Counted from the stretch's first letter, positions 1 to 6,174 are shown. The stretch: 6,174 nt of DNA from an uncultured Eubacteriales bacterium (GCA_934385225.1 CAKRPQ010000106.1:1-6174); one strand, 5' to 3'. The notes: a model not told the origin generated them from the letters alone. A program made the numbers and translations.

Positions 1-255
1 AGCGACGCAAGTGCCGAATTTGTCGGACTTGTCCGCGCTGCAATGGAAAAGGACGAGGTCGTTTGGCAGACGGGCGAGCTTGGCAAGATCGACATCGGCG
101 GCGGCGGAACGGTCGCTAAATATATCGCGAAAATGAACATCGACACCGTTGACCTCGGTGTACCCGTAATCTCGATGCACGCCCCCTACGAGCTTATCAC
201 AAAGGTTGACCTTTACGAAACTTACAGGGCGTTCTCCGCATTCTGCAAATACTGA
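1..255 (+). CDS. M18-family aminopeptidase, C-terminal fragment (5' truncated by window)
   Basis: Frame 1 is open from the first base to a TGA at 253-255, giving the last 84 residues of a longer protein; the real start lies upstream. M18 enzymes (aspartyl-aminopeptidase-like, roughly 430-480 residues) are cytoplasmic, di-metal (Zn/Co) peptidases that remove N-terminal residues from peptides. Seen here: WQTGELGKIDIGGGGTVAKY at residues 22-41, the glycine-rich active-site loop typical of the family, and GVPVISMHAPYE at 53-64. In the family the His of the SMHxxxE stretch (H60, nt 178-180) is a metal ligand. The tail KVDLYETYRAFSAFCKY matches the closing helix, so the C-terminus is intact. The ATG at 43 is an internal Met, not a start. 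The stop overlaps the prfA start, so the two genes are probably co-transcribed. Substrate preference cannot be judged from this fragment. Confidence 0.88.
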   Translation, partial: SDASAEFVGLVRAAMEKDEVVWQTGELGKIDIGGGGTVAKYIAKMNIDTVDLGVPVISMHAPYELITKVDLYETYRAFSAFCKY

Positions 256-257
256 TG
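253..257 (+). promoter_or_regulatory. TGATG stop-start overlap coupling the aminopeptidase and prfA
   Basis: The aminopeptidase stop TGA (253-255) shares its A with the prfA ATG (255-257). The 20 bases before the ATG contain no purine-rich Shine-Dalgarno match; the nearest AGGG is at 226-229, about 25 nt away. This arrangement usually means that ribosomes finishing the upstream gene reinitiate at the next one. The coupling itself is inferred. Confidence 0.7.
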
Positions 258-1325
258 ACGGAAAAACTGCAAGCCGCAGAGGACAGATTCATTTCGGTTG
301 AGGACAGCCTCGCGGATCCCGACGTGATGTCGGACACGGCGAAATACGCATCTCTTATGAAAGAGCACAAAAATCTTTCGCCGATAATAGAAAAATACCG
401 CGAATACAAAAAGTGCAAAAGTGACGAAAACGGTGCAAAGGAGCTGCTTGACGGCAGCTCCGATCCCGAAATGCGCGAACTTGCCGCACAGGAGCTTAAA
501 AGCTGCCGAAAAAAAGCGGAAGAACTTGAAGAAGAACTGAAAATGCTCCTTCTTCCGAAGGACGAAAACGACGACAAAAACGTCATTGTCGAAATCCGTG
601 CCTGCGCGGGCGGCGAAGAAGCCGCGCTTTTTGCCGCGGTTCTCTATCGTATGTATTCAATGTACGCGTCGTCCTGCGGAATAAAGATCTCGCTTCTTTC
701 GTCAAGTCCGACGGAGCTCGGAGGCTATCGCGAAATCACATTTATGATGGAAGGTGAAGCCGTTTACGCAAAAATGAAGTTTGAGAGCGGCGTTCATCGC
801 GTCCAGCGCGTACCCGAAACGGAAACGCAGGGGCGAATACACACATCGACCGTCTCTGTGGCGGTTCTGCCCGAAGCGGAGGAAGTGGAAGTCGAAATAA
901 ACCCCGCCGACCTCAAATTCGAAAGCTGCAAATCAAGCGGTGCAGGCGGTCAGCACATAAATAAAACGGAATCGGCGGTGCGCATAACTCACATTCCGAC
1001 GGGAATAGTCGTTGAATGTCAGGAAGAAAGAAGCCAGTTCAAAAACCGTGACAAGGCAATGCAGATGCTCCGCGCAAAGCTCTACGATATAAAAATGCGT
1101 GAGCAGACGGACAAAATTGAAAGCACGCGAAGGCAACAGGTAGGCACGGGAGACAGAAGCGAGAAGATACGCACCTACAACTACCCGCAAAGCCGAGTAA
1201 CAGACCACAGAATAAAAATGACGATTTATTCGCTTGAAAATTTCCTTGACGGCAACATCGGCGTAATGATCGACGCTTTACGCACCGCGGAAGCCGCGGA
1301 AAAATTAAAAAGCGCGGAAAACTGA
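255..1325 (+). CDS. prfA: Peptide chain release factor 1 (RF1)
   Basis: A 356-residue class I release factor (family norm about 360) that reads UAA and UAG in the ribosomal A site and triggers peptidyl-tRNA hydrolysis. The N-terminal part (1-100) is a charged helical domain, and its opening MTEKLQAAEDRF...LADPDVMSD has the usual RF1 spacing, which supports the ATG at 255. The central domain carries RVPETETQGRIHTST at 185-199. PET (187-189) occupies the position of the PxT anticodon tripeptide, which marks RF1 rather than RF2 (SPF). The catalytic loop SSGAGGQHINKTES lies at 227-240 with GGQ at 231-233; Q233 is the residue that PrmC methylates in the family. The C-terminal helices (TYNYPQSRVTDHRI, 307-320) are complete. 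The gene starts inside the preceding stop codon and is followed 30 nt later by a Sua5 gene. No prmC is adjacent. Its own stop is TGA, an RF2 codon. Confidence 0.97.
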   Translation: MTEKLQAAEDRFISVEDSLADPDVMSDTAKYASLMKEHKNLSPIIEKYREYKKCKSDENGAKELLDGSSDPEMRELAAQELKSCRKKAEELEEELKMLLLPKDENDDKNVIVEIRACAGGEEAALFAAVLYRMYSMYASSCGIKISLLSSSPTELGGYREITFMMEGEAVYAKMKFESGVHRVQRVPETETQGRIHTSTVSVAVLPEAEEVEVEINPADLKFESCKSSGAGGQHINKTESAVRITHIPTGIVVECQEERSQFKNRDKAMQMLRAKLYDIKMREQTDKIESTRRQQVGTGDRSEKIRTYNYPQSRVTDHRIKMTIYSLENFLDGNIGVMIDALRTAEAAEKLKSAEN

Positions 1326-1340
1326 CAGGCAAACCGCGAA

Positions 1341-1347
1341 AAGAAGG
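1341..1347 (+). promoter_or_regulatory. Shine-Dalgarno site fixing a TTG start for the Sua5 gene
   Basis: AAGAAGG at 1341-1347 is followed by an 8-nt spacer and then TTG at 1356-1358. No ATG or GTG lies nearby in frame, and the next in-frame Met is about 95 codons downstream, beyond the conserved KGR motif. The site therefore decides the start in favour of TTG. Confidence 0.8.
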
Positions 1348-1355
1348 TTAAACAT

Positions 1356-2396
1356 TTGAAAACGGAACTTATTAAAATAACCGACGTTTCACTGCCCGCC
1401 TCGAAAAAGGCTCTCGCGGAAGCGGGAAAAACAATACGGGACGGCGGTCTCGTCGTTTTTCCGACGGAAACGGTTTACGGACTCGGCGGAAATGCCCTCG
1501 ACGCCTCCGCCGCAAAGAAAATATACGCGGCAAAAGGTCGCCCACAGGACAATCCGCTTATAATTCACATTGCAGACCCGAAAAACGCGGAAAAATACTG
1601 CCATGTGAACGAAACATATTTTGAACTTGCCCGCGCGTTTATGCCCGGACCTCTTACGGTCATTCTCCCGAAAAAGGACATTATTCCCTACTCTGTAACG
1701 GGCGGACTTGATACCGTTGCGGTGAGATGCCCGTCACACCCCGTCGCAAATGCGCTTATAAGAGAAGCGGGAGTGCCGATAGCGGCACCGTCTGCCAATC
1801 TTTCGGGAAAGCCGTCGCCGACAAACGCGGAATACGTTATGGAGGATATGGACGGCAGAGTTGACATCGTAATCGACGGCGGAAGCTCGGAGATAGGGCT
1901 TGAATCCACCATCGTAATGGCGACGGACGGCAAAGTCACTCTTCTGCGTCCCGGCGGAATTACATACGATGCTCTTACAATGGTCGTCGGAAAGGTCGAA
2001 GTTGCGGGAGCTGTTACCGAAATACTCGCGGAAGGCGAACGCCCGCTGTCGCCCGGCATGAAATACAAGCACTATGCGCCCTCGACGCCCGTCGTTCTTC
2101 TCGACGGCGATTCGGACGCATTTACCGCATTTGTCGGCGAGGAGCAAAAGCTCAAAAAATGCGCCGTGCTCTGCTACAACGAGGAAGTTTCACGCCTGAG
2201 GCACGAAAATCTTCTGCCTATCGGCGATGAAACCGACCTTGCCTCGCACGCGCACAATCTCTTTACCTATCTGCGCGACGCCGACAAGCTCGGCTGCGAT
2301 GTTATATACGCCCATCTACCGCCGAAAAACGGACTCGGTCTCGCTCTTTACAACAGAATGATCAGAGCCGCGGCTCATACCGTGAAAAAGATCTGA
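1356..2396 (+). CDS. L-threonylcarbamoyladenylate synthase, long Sua5 type
   Basis: A 346-residue Sua5/YrdC/TsaC enzyme. It condenses L-threonine, bicarbonate and ATP to threonylcarbamoyl-AMP, the donor that TsaD and partners use to make t6A at position 37 of ANN-decoding tRNAs in the cytoplasm. The YrdC catalytic domain spans about residues 15-205: FPTETVYGLGGNA (35-47), KGR (60-62) as the KxR motif, the PGPLTVILP strand (97-105), and PSANLSGKPSPT (145-156) holding the SxN motif (S146, N148). The interdomain linker SPGMKYKHYAP (232-242) and a C-terminal Rossmann-like Sua5 domain (about 245-346, ending GLGLALYNRMIRAA) mark the long Sua5 form rather than the short TsaC form of about 190 residues. 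It starts at TTG with a good SD site. It sits between prfA and the topoisomerase gene with 30- and 35-nt gaps, consistent with one operon. Symbols in use include tsaC, sua5 and ywlC; none is assigned here. Confidence 0.95.
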   Translation: MKTELIKITDVSLPASKKALAEAGKTIRDGGLVVFPTETVYGLGGNALDASAAKKIYAAKGRPQDNPLIIHIADPKNAEKYCHVNETYFELARAFMPGPLTVILPKKDIIPYSVTGGLDTVAVRCPSHPVANALIREAGVPIAAPSANLSGKPSPTNAEYVMEDMDGRVDIVIDGGSSEIGLESTIVMATDGKVTLLRPGGITYDALTMVVGKVEVAGAVTEILAEGERPLSPGMKYKHYAPSTPVVLLDGDSDAFTAFVGEEQKLKKCAVLCYNEEVSRLRHENLLPIGDETDLASHAHNLFTYLRDADKLGCDVIYAHLPPKNGLGLALYNRMIRAAAHTVKKI

Positions 2397-2417
2397 CCAC
2401 ACGCAACTAAACATCTG

Positions 2418-2423
2418 AAAGGA
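2418..2423 (+). promoter_or_regulatory. Shine-Dalgarno site of the topoisomerase A-subunit gene
   Basis: AAAGGA at 2418-2423 lies 8 nt before the ATG at 2432. The 35-nt gap after the Sua5 stop contains no hairpin or T-run, which favours read-through transcription from upstream. Confidence 0.7.
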
Positions 2424-2431
2424 ACGGCAAA

Positions 2432-4648
2432 ATGGCAAAGAAAAAGAAAACAGAAGAACAGATCGCGGAAATCAAATACTCCGAGCCTGTTCTACAACCG
2501 ATAACGGAGACCATTGAAAAAAACTATATGCCGTACGTCATGAGCGTCATCATTTCGAGAGCGATTCCCGAAATAGACGGTCTGAAACCCGCGCACAGAA
2601 AGCTGCTTTACACCATGTACACCATGGGACTGCTCACGGGCGGAAGAACGAAAAGCGCAAACATTGTCGGACAGACGATGAAGCTGAACCCGCACGGCGA
2701 CGCTTCGATCTACGACACGCTCGTTCGTCTGACGCGCGACAACGCCACTCTGCTCCACCCTTTCGTTGATTCAAAAGGTAACTTCGGCAAGCAGTACAGC
2801 TCGGATATGCAATACGCCGCCTCGCGTTACACCGAGTGCAAGCTGGAAAGTTTCTGCGAGGAGCTTTTCCGCGGCATAGACAAGAATGCCGTCGATATGA
2901 TAGACAACTACGACGGCACGATGAAAGAACCTGCGCTGCTCCCGACAACATTTCCGAACGTTCTCGTTACTCCGAACATGGGTATTGCCGTCGGAATGGC
3001 ATCAAACATCTGCTCTTTCAACCTTTCGGAAATCTGCGACGGCACGATCGCAATGCTGAAAAACCCGAAAACGTCGACCGAAAAGCTGATGGAACTGATA
3101 AAAGCTCCGGATTTTTCGGGCGGCGGCGAAATTATTTACGAAACCGAACAGATGCGCTCGATTTTTGAAACGGGTCAAGGCTCGGTCAGAATACGCTCGG
3201 TCTACAAATACGAAAAAGACGAAAATTGCATTGACATTCTGCAAATTCCCTACTCCACCACTATCGAACAGATAATGAAGCGGATAGGCGACATGATAAA
3301 AGAAGGCAAACTAAAAGAGGTTACGGATTTCAGAGACGAAATCGACCTCGAAGGCTTCAAGCTGACACTTGATCTCCGCCGCGGTACGGACCCCGAAAAG
3401 CTTATGAAAAAGCTCTTCAAGTCGACACCGCTCGAAGACAGCTTCAAGTGCAATTTCAACATTCTCGTCGGTTCCGTTCCGCGCCAGATGGGCATTGCGG
3501 AGATACTCACCGAATGGATAAAATTCCGTATGGAATGCGTCAGGCGCGAGGTAACGTTCGACCTCGAAAAGAAAGAGGCAAAGCTGCATCTTCTTCTCGG
3601 TCTCGGAAAAATCCTTCTCGACATCGACAAAGCAATACGCATAATCCGTCAGACGGAAAAGGAAGAGGACGTTATTCCGAACCTCGAAGAAGGCTTCTCT
3701 ATCGACAAAATCCAGGCGGAATATATTGCGGATATAAAACTCCGCAACCTCAACAGAGAGTATATCCTGAACAGAATAAAGGAAATAGAGGGACTTCAAG
3801 CTGAAATAGCAAATCTGCGCGAGCTTCTCGGCGACGACATCAAGATAAAGAACCACATCATTGACGAGCTGCGCGAAATAAAGAAAAAATACGGGAAACC
3901 GAGACTTTCATCTATTGTTCACTCGGACGACATTCCCGACGAGCCCGAAGAGGAACACATCGAAAACTACAACGTCCGTCTCGTACTCACGGGCGAAGGA
4001 TATTTCAAGAAGATAACGTTCCTTTCGCTCCGCGGAAACGACGAACAAAAAGTCAAGGACGGCGACAAAGTAAACACCGTGATCGACGCGGAAAATGCGG
4101 GCGACGTTATATTCTTTACAAACCGCGCGCAGGTTTATCGCGCGAAAATTTCCGACTTTGACTGCACAAAGGCTTCGGCTCTCGGCGATTTTCTGCCCGC
4201 AAAACTCGAAATGGACGCGGGTGAAAAGCCGATATTTATGCGCGTGCAAAGCGTATATCCCGAAAATGAAAATTTTGTTTTCATATTTGAAAACGGCAAG
4301 GGTACGCGCGTTCCCGCCTCGTCCTATGCGACAAAGGGCAACCGCAGAAAGCTGATAGGCGCGTATTCGGACGTCTCGCCTCTTGTCGGAATGTTCTACG
4401 AAACAGAACCGACCGACATTCTTCTCGAATCGTCGGACAAAAAGGCTATCGTCGTAAAATCATCGCTCATTCCGATAAAAGCGACGCGCTCGGCGGCAGG
4501 CGTGAATATATTCACACTCAAAAAGAAGGCAAAAATCGTCCGTGCGAAAACGGATTTTGAAGAAAAGTTCGACGCAAAAGGATTCAGAAAACTGAAAATT
4601 CCCGCTACGGGCGTTCCGCTCTCCGATGGAGAACAGCTCACATTCTGA
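2432..4648 (+). CDS. Type IIA DNA topoisomerase subunit A, ParC-like (GyrA/ParC family)
   Basis: A 738-residue DNA-cleaving subunit of a topoisomerase IV/gyrase-type A2B2 enzyme, which passes one duplex through a transient double-strand break to decatenate or relax DNA. It starts with a Lys-rich tail (MAKKKKTEEQ). The winged-helix breakage domain follows: ISRAIPEIDGLKPAHRKLLY (41-60), NPHGDASIYDTLVRL (86-100, the quinolone-determining region) and YAASRYTE (128-135), with R132 and catalytic Y133. The tower spans about 170-365 (NVLVTPNMGIAVGMASNI at 176-193). A coiled-coil arm and C-gate cover about 370-490, including QAEYIADIKLRNLN (428-441). The C-terminal part (about 515-738) looks like the beta-pinwheel, with repeated strand units such as GDVIFFTNRAQVYR and NFVFIFENGKGTRV, but without a QRRGGRG-like GyrA box. 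That favours topoisomerase IV over gyrase without proving it. The breakage motif lacks the Arg of the usual RDGLKP. No parE or gyrB is adjacent. The protein may be annotated as GyrA or ParC in related genomes. Confidence 0.93.
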   Translation: MAKKKKTEEQIAEIKYSEPVLQPITETIEKNYMPYVMSVIISRAIPEIDGLKPAHRKLLYTMYTMGLLTGGRTKSANIVGQTMKLNPHGDASIYDTLVRLTRDNATLLHPFVDSKGNFGKQYSSDMQYAASRYTECKLESFCEELFRGIDKNAVDMIDNYDGTMKEPALLPTTFPNVLVTPNMGIAVGMASNICSFNLSEICDGTIAMLKNPKTSTEKLMELIKAPDFSGGGEIIYETEQMRSIFETGQGSVRIRSVYKYEKDENCIDILQIPYSTTIEQIMKRIGDMIKEGKLKEVTDFRDEIDLEGFKLTLDLRRGTDPEKLMKKLFKSTPLEDSFKCNFNILVGSVPRQMGIAEILTEWIKFRMECVRREVTFDLEKKEAKLHLLLGLGKILLDIDKAIRIIRQTEKEEDVIPNLEEGFSIDKIQAEYIADIKLRNLNREYILNRIKEIEGLQAEIANLRELLGDDIKIKNHIIDELREIKKKYGKPRLSSIVHSDDIPDEPEEEHIENYNVRLVLTGEGYFKKITFLSLRGNDEQKVKDGDKVNTVIDAENAGDVIFFTNRAQVYRAKISDFDCTKASALGDFLPAKLEMDAGEKPIFMRVQSVYPENENFVFIFENGKGTRVPASSYATKGNRRKLIGAYSDVSPLVGMFYETEPTDILLESSDKKAIVVKSSLIPIKATRSAAGVNIFTLKKKAKIVRAKTDFEEKFDAKGFRKLKIPATGVPLSDGEQLTF

Positions 4649-4659
4649 AAGAAAAAAAC

Positions 4660-4664
4660 GGAGG
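4660..4664 (+). promoter_or_regulatory. Strong, closely spaced Shine-Dalgarno site of the metallophosphoesterase gene
   Basis: GGAGG at 4660-4664 is the best SD match in the window, but only four T residues separate it from the ATG at 4669, which is shorter than the 8-nt spacing of the two preceding genes. It confirms the start at 4669, which is immediately followed by a signal peptide. Confidence 0.75.
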
Positions 4665-4668
4665 TTTT

Positions 4669-6174
4669 ATGAAAAAAATAATTACGTTCCTCTCAACTTT
4701 CATCGCTCTTGTGTTTTTAATCGGCGGAGCAGTGGCAATATCGACGGCAGGTGTCGATATTGTAAGCGGAATGAAAGCAGAAGGATTTTCCGTAAAAACC
4801 GTGGGCGACGCGGGTCTGCGCGTACATTTTGTTTACAACGAAAACATCGCAAAAAAGAATGCCGGCGGATACTCGCTTTACGAATACGGAGCACTTTTCG
4901 ACACAAAAGAAAACTACGACAGGTACGCCGAAACGATATGCGGAACAGACTCGCTTTTGATGCCGAACGGAAAGAAAATATCCGCGCCGAGCGGAATAAA
5001 ACAAACCGTCGCATACAGAAACGGACATTACGGCACAAACAACACTCAAAACGGAGTGACAAATTTCTTCGCAAAGTTTGACAATATTGATGAAATCGGA
5101 TTTGAAACGCCTCTCACCGCCGTCGGATACGAGGTATGGGAAAAGGACGGAGAATATACTGCCGTTTTCACAAAATTCAAGAAAAGCGAATACAATACAT
5201 TTTCGCTTCTCTCGGTCACGCTCGGTATGCTTTCGGACAATAATCCGCCGATAACGCTTGAATACGGAGAAAATCCGATTGCAAAAACGATTATATCCTC
5301 CGCGCGTGAGACGGCCGACACAGACAACGAAAACATAAAAGCATTCATCTTTGACGGTGGGAAAACCGTCGTTTTGATGGCAATGACGGAAATAAGCAAT
5401 AATCAGGAGTTCGCAGAAATAAATATGACATCGGAAGCAAACAACTACATTTACGCAGCTAATGTTTCATCTTCCCTACCCGAGCTTAACGCTGTATGGA
5501 GCGATTATATGAAGGAAAAGGTCGCAGGTGTCAAAAAACTCGGCGGAAAATCATTCATTTTCTACACGGATACACATACGGGTCATGACCCGTATTCCAC
5601 GACTCTTATCGAATACGCGAGAAAAGCACTCGGAATAAACACCGTAATATTCGGCGGAGACCCGTACGATACGGGCGCAACGAAAGAAGAAGCACTCGAA
5701 AAGCTGAAAAAATTCTCTCTCGGTGAATTTTTCGACGTTCAGAAAGAAACGGGACTTTACGTTCTCGGAAATCACGACACAAACCCGATAACAGCGAGAG
5801 ACAAGGGCGACGAAAAGTACAATTATCTCATTTCGGACACGGATATGTTCGAATACACTGTCGGTCAGTCACTCAAATACGGCAGAAACCTCGTTTTCGA
5901 TCAGAAAGCGATCGACGCGGTAGAAAATTTCACTTTTGAGGCGAACAGCAGATTCACAGCCGAAGAAATGAAAGAACAGGCGATCGCCGCAATGAAGATG
6001 CACTACTACACCGACGATGATGTGAACAAAATAAGATACATCATTCTCGATACGGGCGGAATGGGCGTTACGCAGAATGCCGAATTCTCACAGCTCGGCT
6101 ACTGCGATATTATCTTCACCGAACTCGGCTGGTTTGCCGAAACGCTCGGAACCGTTCCGAGCGGATATGACGTC
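4669..6174 (+). CDS. Exported calcineurin-like metallophosphoesterase, 3' truncated by window
   Basis: An open frame of 502 codons runs to the last base with no stop. Residues 1-23 (MKKIITFLSTFIALVFLIGGAVA) form a signal peptide or membrane anchor with a possible AVA cleavage site. Residues about 40-185 (AGLRVHFVYNENI, YEYGALF, PLTAVGYEVWEKDGEY) resemble, from memory, an uncharacterised N-terminal module of secreted clostridial proteins. The metallophosphoesterase domain begins near 290: FYTDTH (298-303) gives motif I D301-x-H303, GGDPYD (329-334) gives GDxxD, and LGNHD (366-370) gives the catalytic Asn/His motif. NKIRYIILDTGG (453-464) is a usual later strand. The remaining His and GHxH metal ligands should lie just past the window, after VPSGYDV. 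The family hydrolyses phosphomono- or diesters with two metal ions; the substrate here is unknown. The gene lies 20 nt after the topoisomerase gene, with no terminator between, so it may be the operon tail. The export signal predicts an extracytoplasmic location. Confidence 0.88.
   Translation, partial: MKKIITFLSTFIALVFLIGGAVAISTAGVDIVSGMKAEGFSVKTVGDAGLRVHFVYNENIAKKNAGGYSLYEYGALFDTKENYDRYAETICGTDSLLMPNGKKISAPSGIKQTVAYRNGHYGTNNTQNGVTNFFAKFDNIDEIGFETPLTAVGYEVWEKDGEYTAVFTKFKKSEYNTFSLLSVTLGMLSDNNPPITLEYGENPIAKTIISSARETADTDNENIKAFIFDGGKTVVLMAMTEISNNQEFAEINMTSEANNYIYAANVSSSLPELNAVWSDYMKEKVAGVKKLGGKSFIFYTDTHTGHDPYSTTLIEYARKALGINTVIFGGDPYDTGATKEEALEKLKKFSLGEFFDVQKETGLYVLGNHDTNPITARDKGDEKYNYLISDTDMFEYTVGQSLKYGRNLVFDQKAIDAVENFTFEANSRFTAEEMKEQAIAAMKMHYYTDDDVNKIRYIILDTGGMGVTQNAEFSQLGYCDIIFTELGWFAETLGTVPSGYDV
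5576..5595. repeat. Perfect 20-bp palindrome inside the metallophosphoesterase gene
   Basis: The half-site ATACGGGTCA (5576-5585) is followed directly by its exact reverse complement (5586-5595), with no loop. Pairing fails at the next base on each side. It covers the codons just after the D-x-H metal-binding motif (the last two bases of H303, then T-G-H-D-P-Y). The palindrome is certain as sequence. Whether it is a protein-binding site or a coincidence of codon choice cannot be told from one copy. Confidence 0.6.

Noticed and set aside
197..586. Ser/Phe-rich minus-strand open frame across the aminopeptidase-prfA junction
   Set aside because: The Ser and Phe runs are the reverse complement of Glu/Lys codons in the helical N-domain of RF1; there is no independent coding evidence.
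1688..2147. Two overlapping minus-strand open frames opposite the Sua5 gene
   Set aside because: They overlap each other and a confident gene, have no recognisable domain, and are explained by low stop frequency opposite G+C-biased codons.
2365..2376. 12-bp palindrome GAGCCGCGGCTC near the end of the Sua5 gene
   Set aside because: About 1.5 palindromes of this length are expected by chance in 6 kb, and it encodes the conserved RAAAH tail.
3231..3236. TTGACA, a perfect -35 hexamer
   Set aside because: No -10-like hexamer lies 16-18 nt downstream, and it encodes Ile-Asp-Ile in the topoisomerase tower region.
3311..3856. Minus-strand open frame of 181 codons opposite the topoisomerase gene
   Set aside because: It lies wholly inside a gene with clear family motifs on the other strand, has no SD, and its composition is the mirror of the coding strand's Glu/Lys/Leu codons.
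4267..4283. TGAAAA / TTTTCA inverted repeat with a 5-nt gap
   Set aside because: It is A+T only, short, and results from Glu/Asn/Phe codons of the topoisomerase C-terminal domain.
4626..5081. Alternative + frame of 151 codons spanning the topoisomerase end and the phosphoesterase start
   Set aside because: It is very Arg/Lys/Asn-rich without a domain. The overlapping frame from 4669 has an SD, a signal peptide and catalytic motifs.
5353..5370. GACGGT-GGGAAA-ACCGTC hairpin followed by GTTTTG, resembling a terminator
   Set aside because: The stem is only 6 bp, the T-run is short, and it lies mid-gene in the phosphoesterase frame, which continues for 800 more bases.

Overview
The window is a compact block of five co-directional (+ strand) protein genes from a bacterium. 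Intergenic gaps are tiny: a 1-nt overlap, then 30, 35 and 20 nt. There is no visible terminator, RNA gene, mobile element or CRISPR array. Base composition is moderate in G+C, Shine-Dalgarno sites are strong, and the topoisomerase is of a divergent type with an AIPEIDGLKP motif. The last gene is a secreted metallophosphoesterase with a surface-type N-terminal region. Together these suggest a Firmicute of class Clostridia, probably a gut-type Oscillospirales/Ruminococcaceae-like lineage. That placement is an inference from protein style, not a phylogeny.

Layout: (1) nt 1-255, the C-terminal end of an M18-family aminopeptidase; (2) nt 255-1325, prfA (peptide chain release factor 1), whose ATG overlaps the aminopeptidase stop in a TGATG junction; (3) nt 1356-2396, a long-form Sua5/TsaC threonylcarbamoyl-AMP synthase starting at TTG; (4) nt 2432-4648, a type IIA topoisomerase A subunit of ParC/GyrA type without a recognisable GyrA box; (5) nt 4669-6174, the 5' 502 codons of an exported calcineurin-like metallophosphoesterase, cut by the window end just before its last catalytic motifs.

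How they work together: the first four are cytoplasmic housekeeping functions, namely peptide turnover, translation termination at UAA/UAG, t6A37 modification of ANN-decoding tRNAs, and chromosome decatenation or supercoil control. RF1 and Sua5 both serve translation fidelity and are often neighbours in Firmicutes. The usual companion prmC (RF methyltransferase) is not next to prfA here, and no parE/gyrB lies next to the topoisomerase A subunit. The exported phosphoesterase is the odd member. It has a signal peptide, about 260 residues of non-catalytic N-terminal sequence, and then a MPE fold with D-x-H, GDxxD and GNHD motifs.

The window is mostly ordinary core-genome sequence. The items most worth a second look are the architecture of the exported phosphoesterase, a perfect 20-bp palindrome lying over its first metal-binding motif, and the divergent features of the topoisomerase subunit. 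I see no convincing evidence of an undescribed multi-gene system here.
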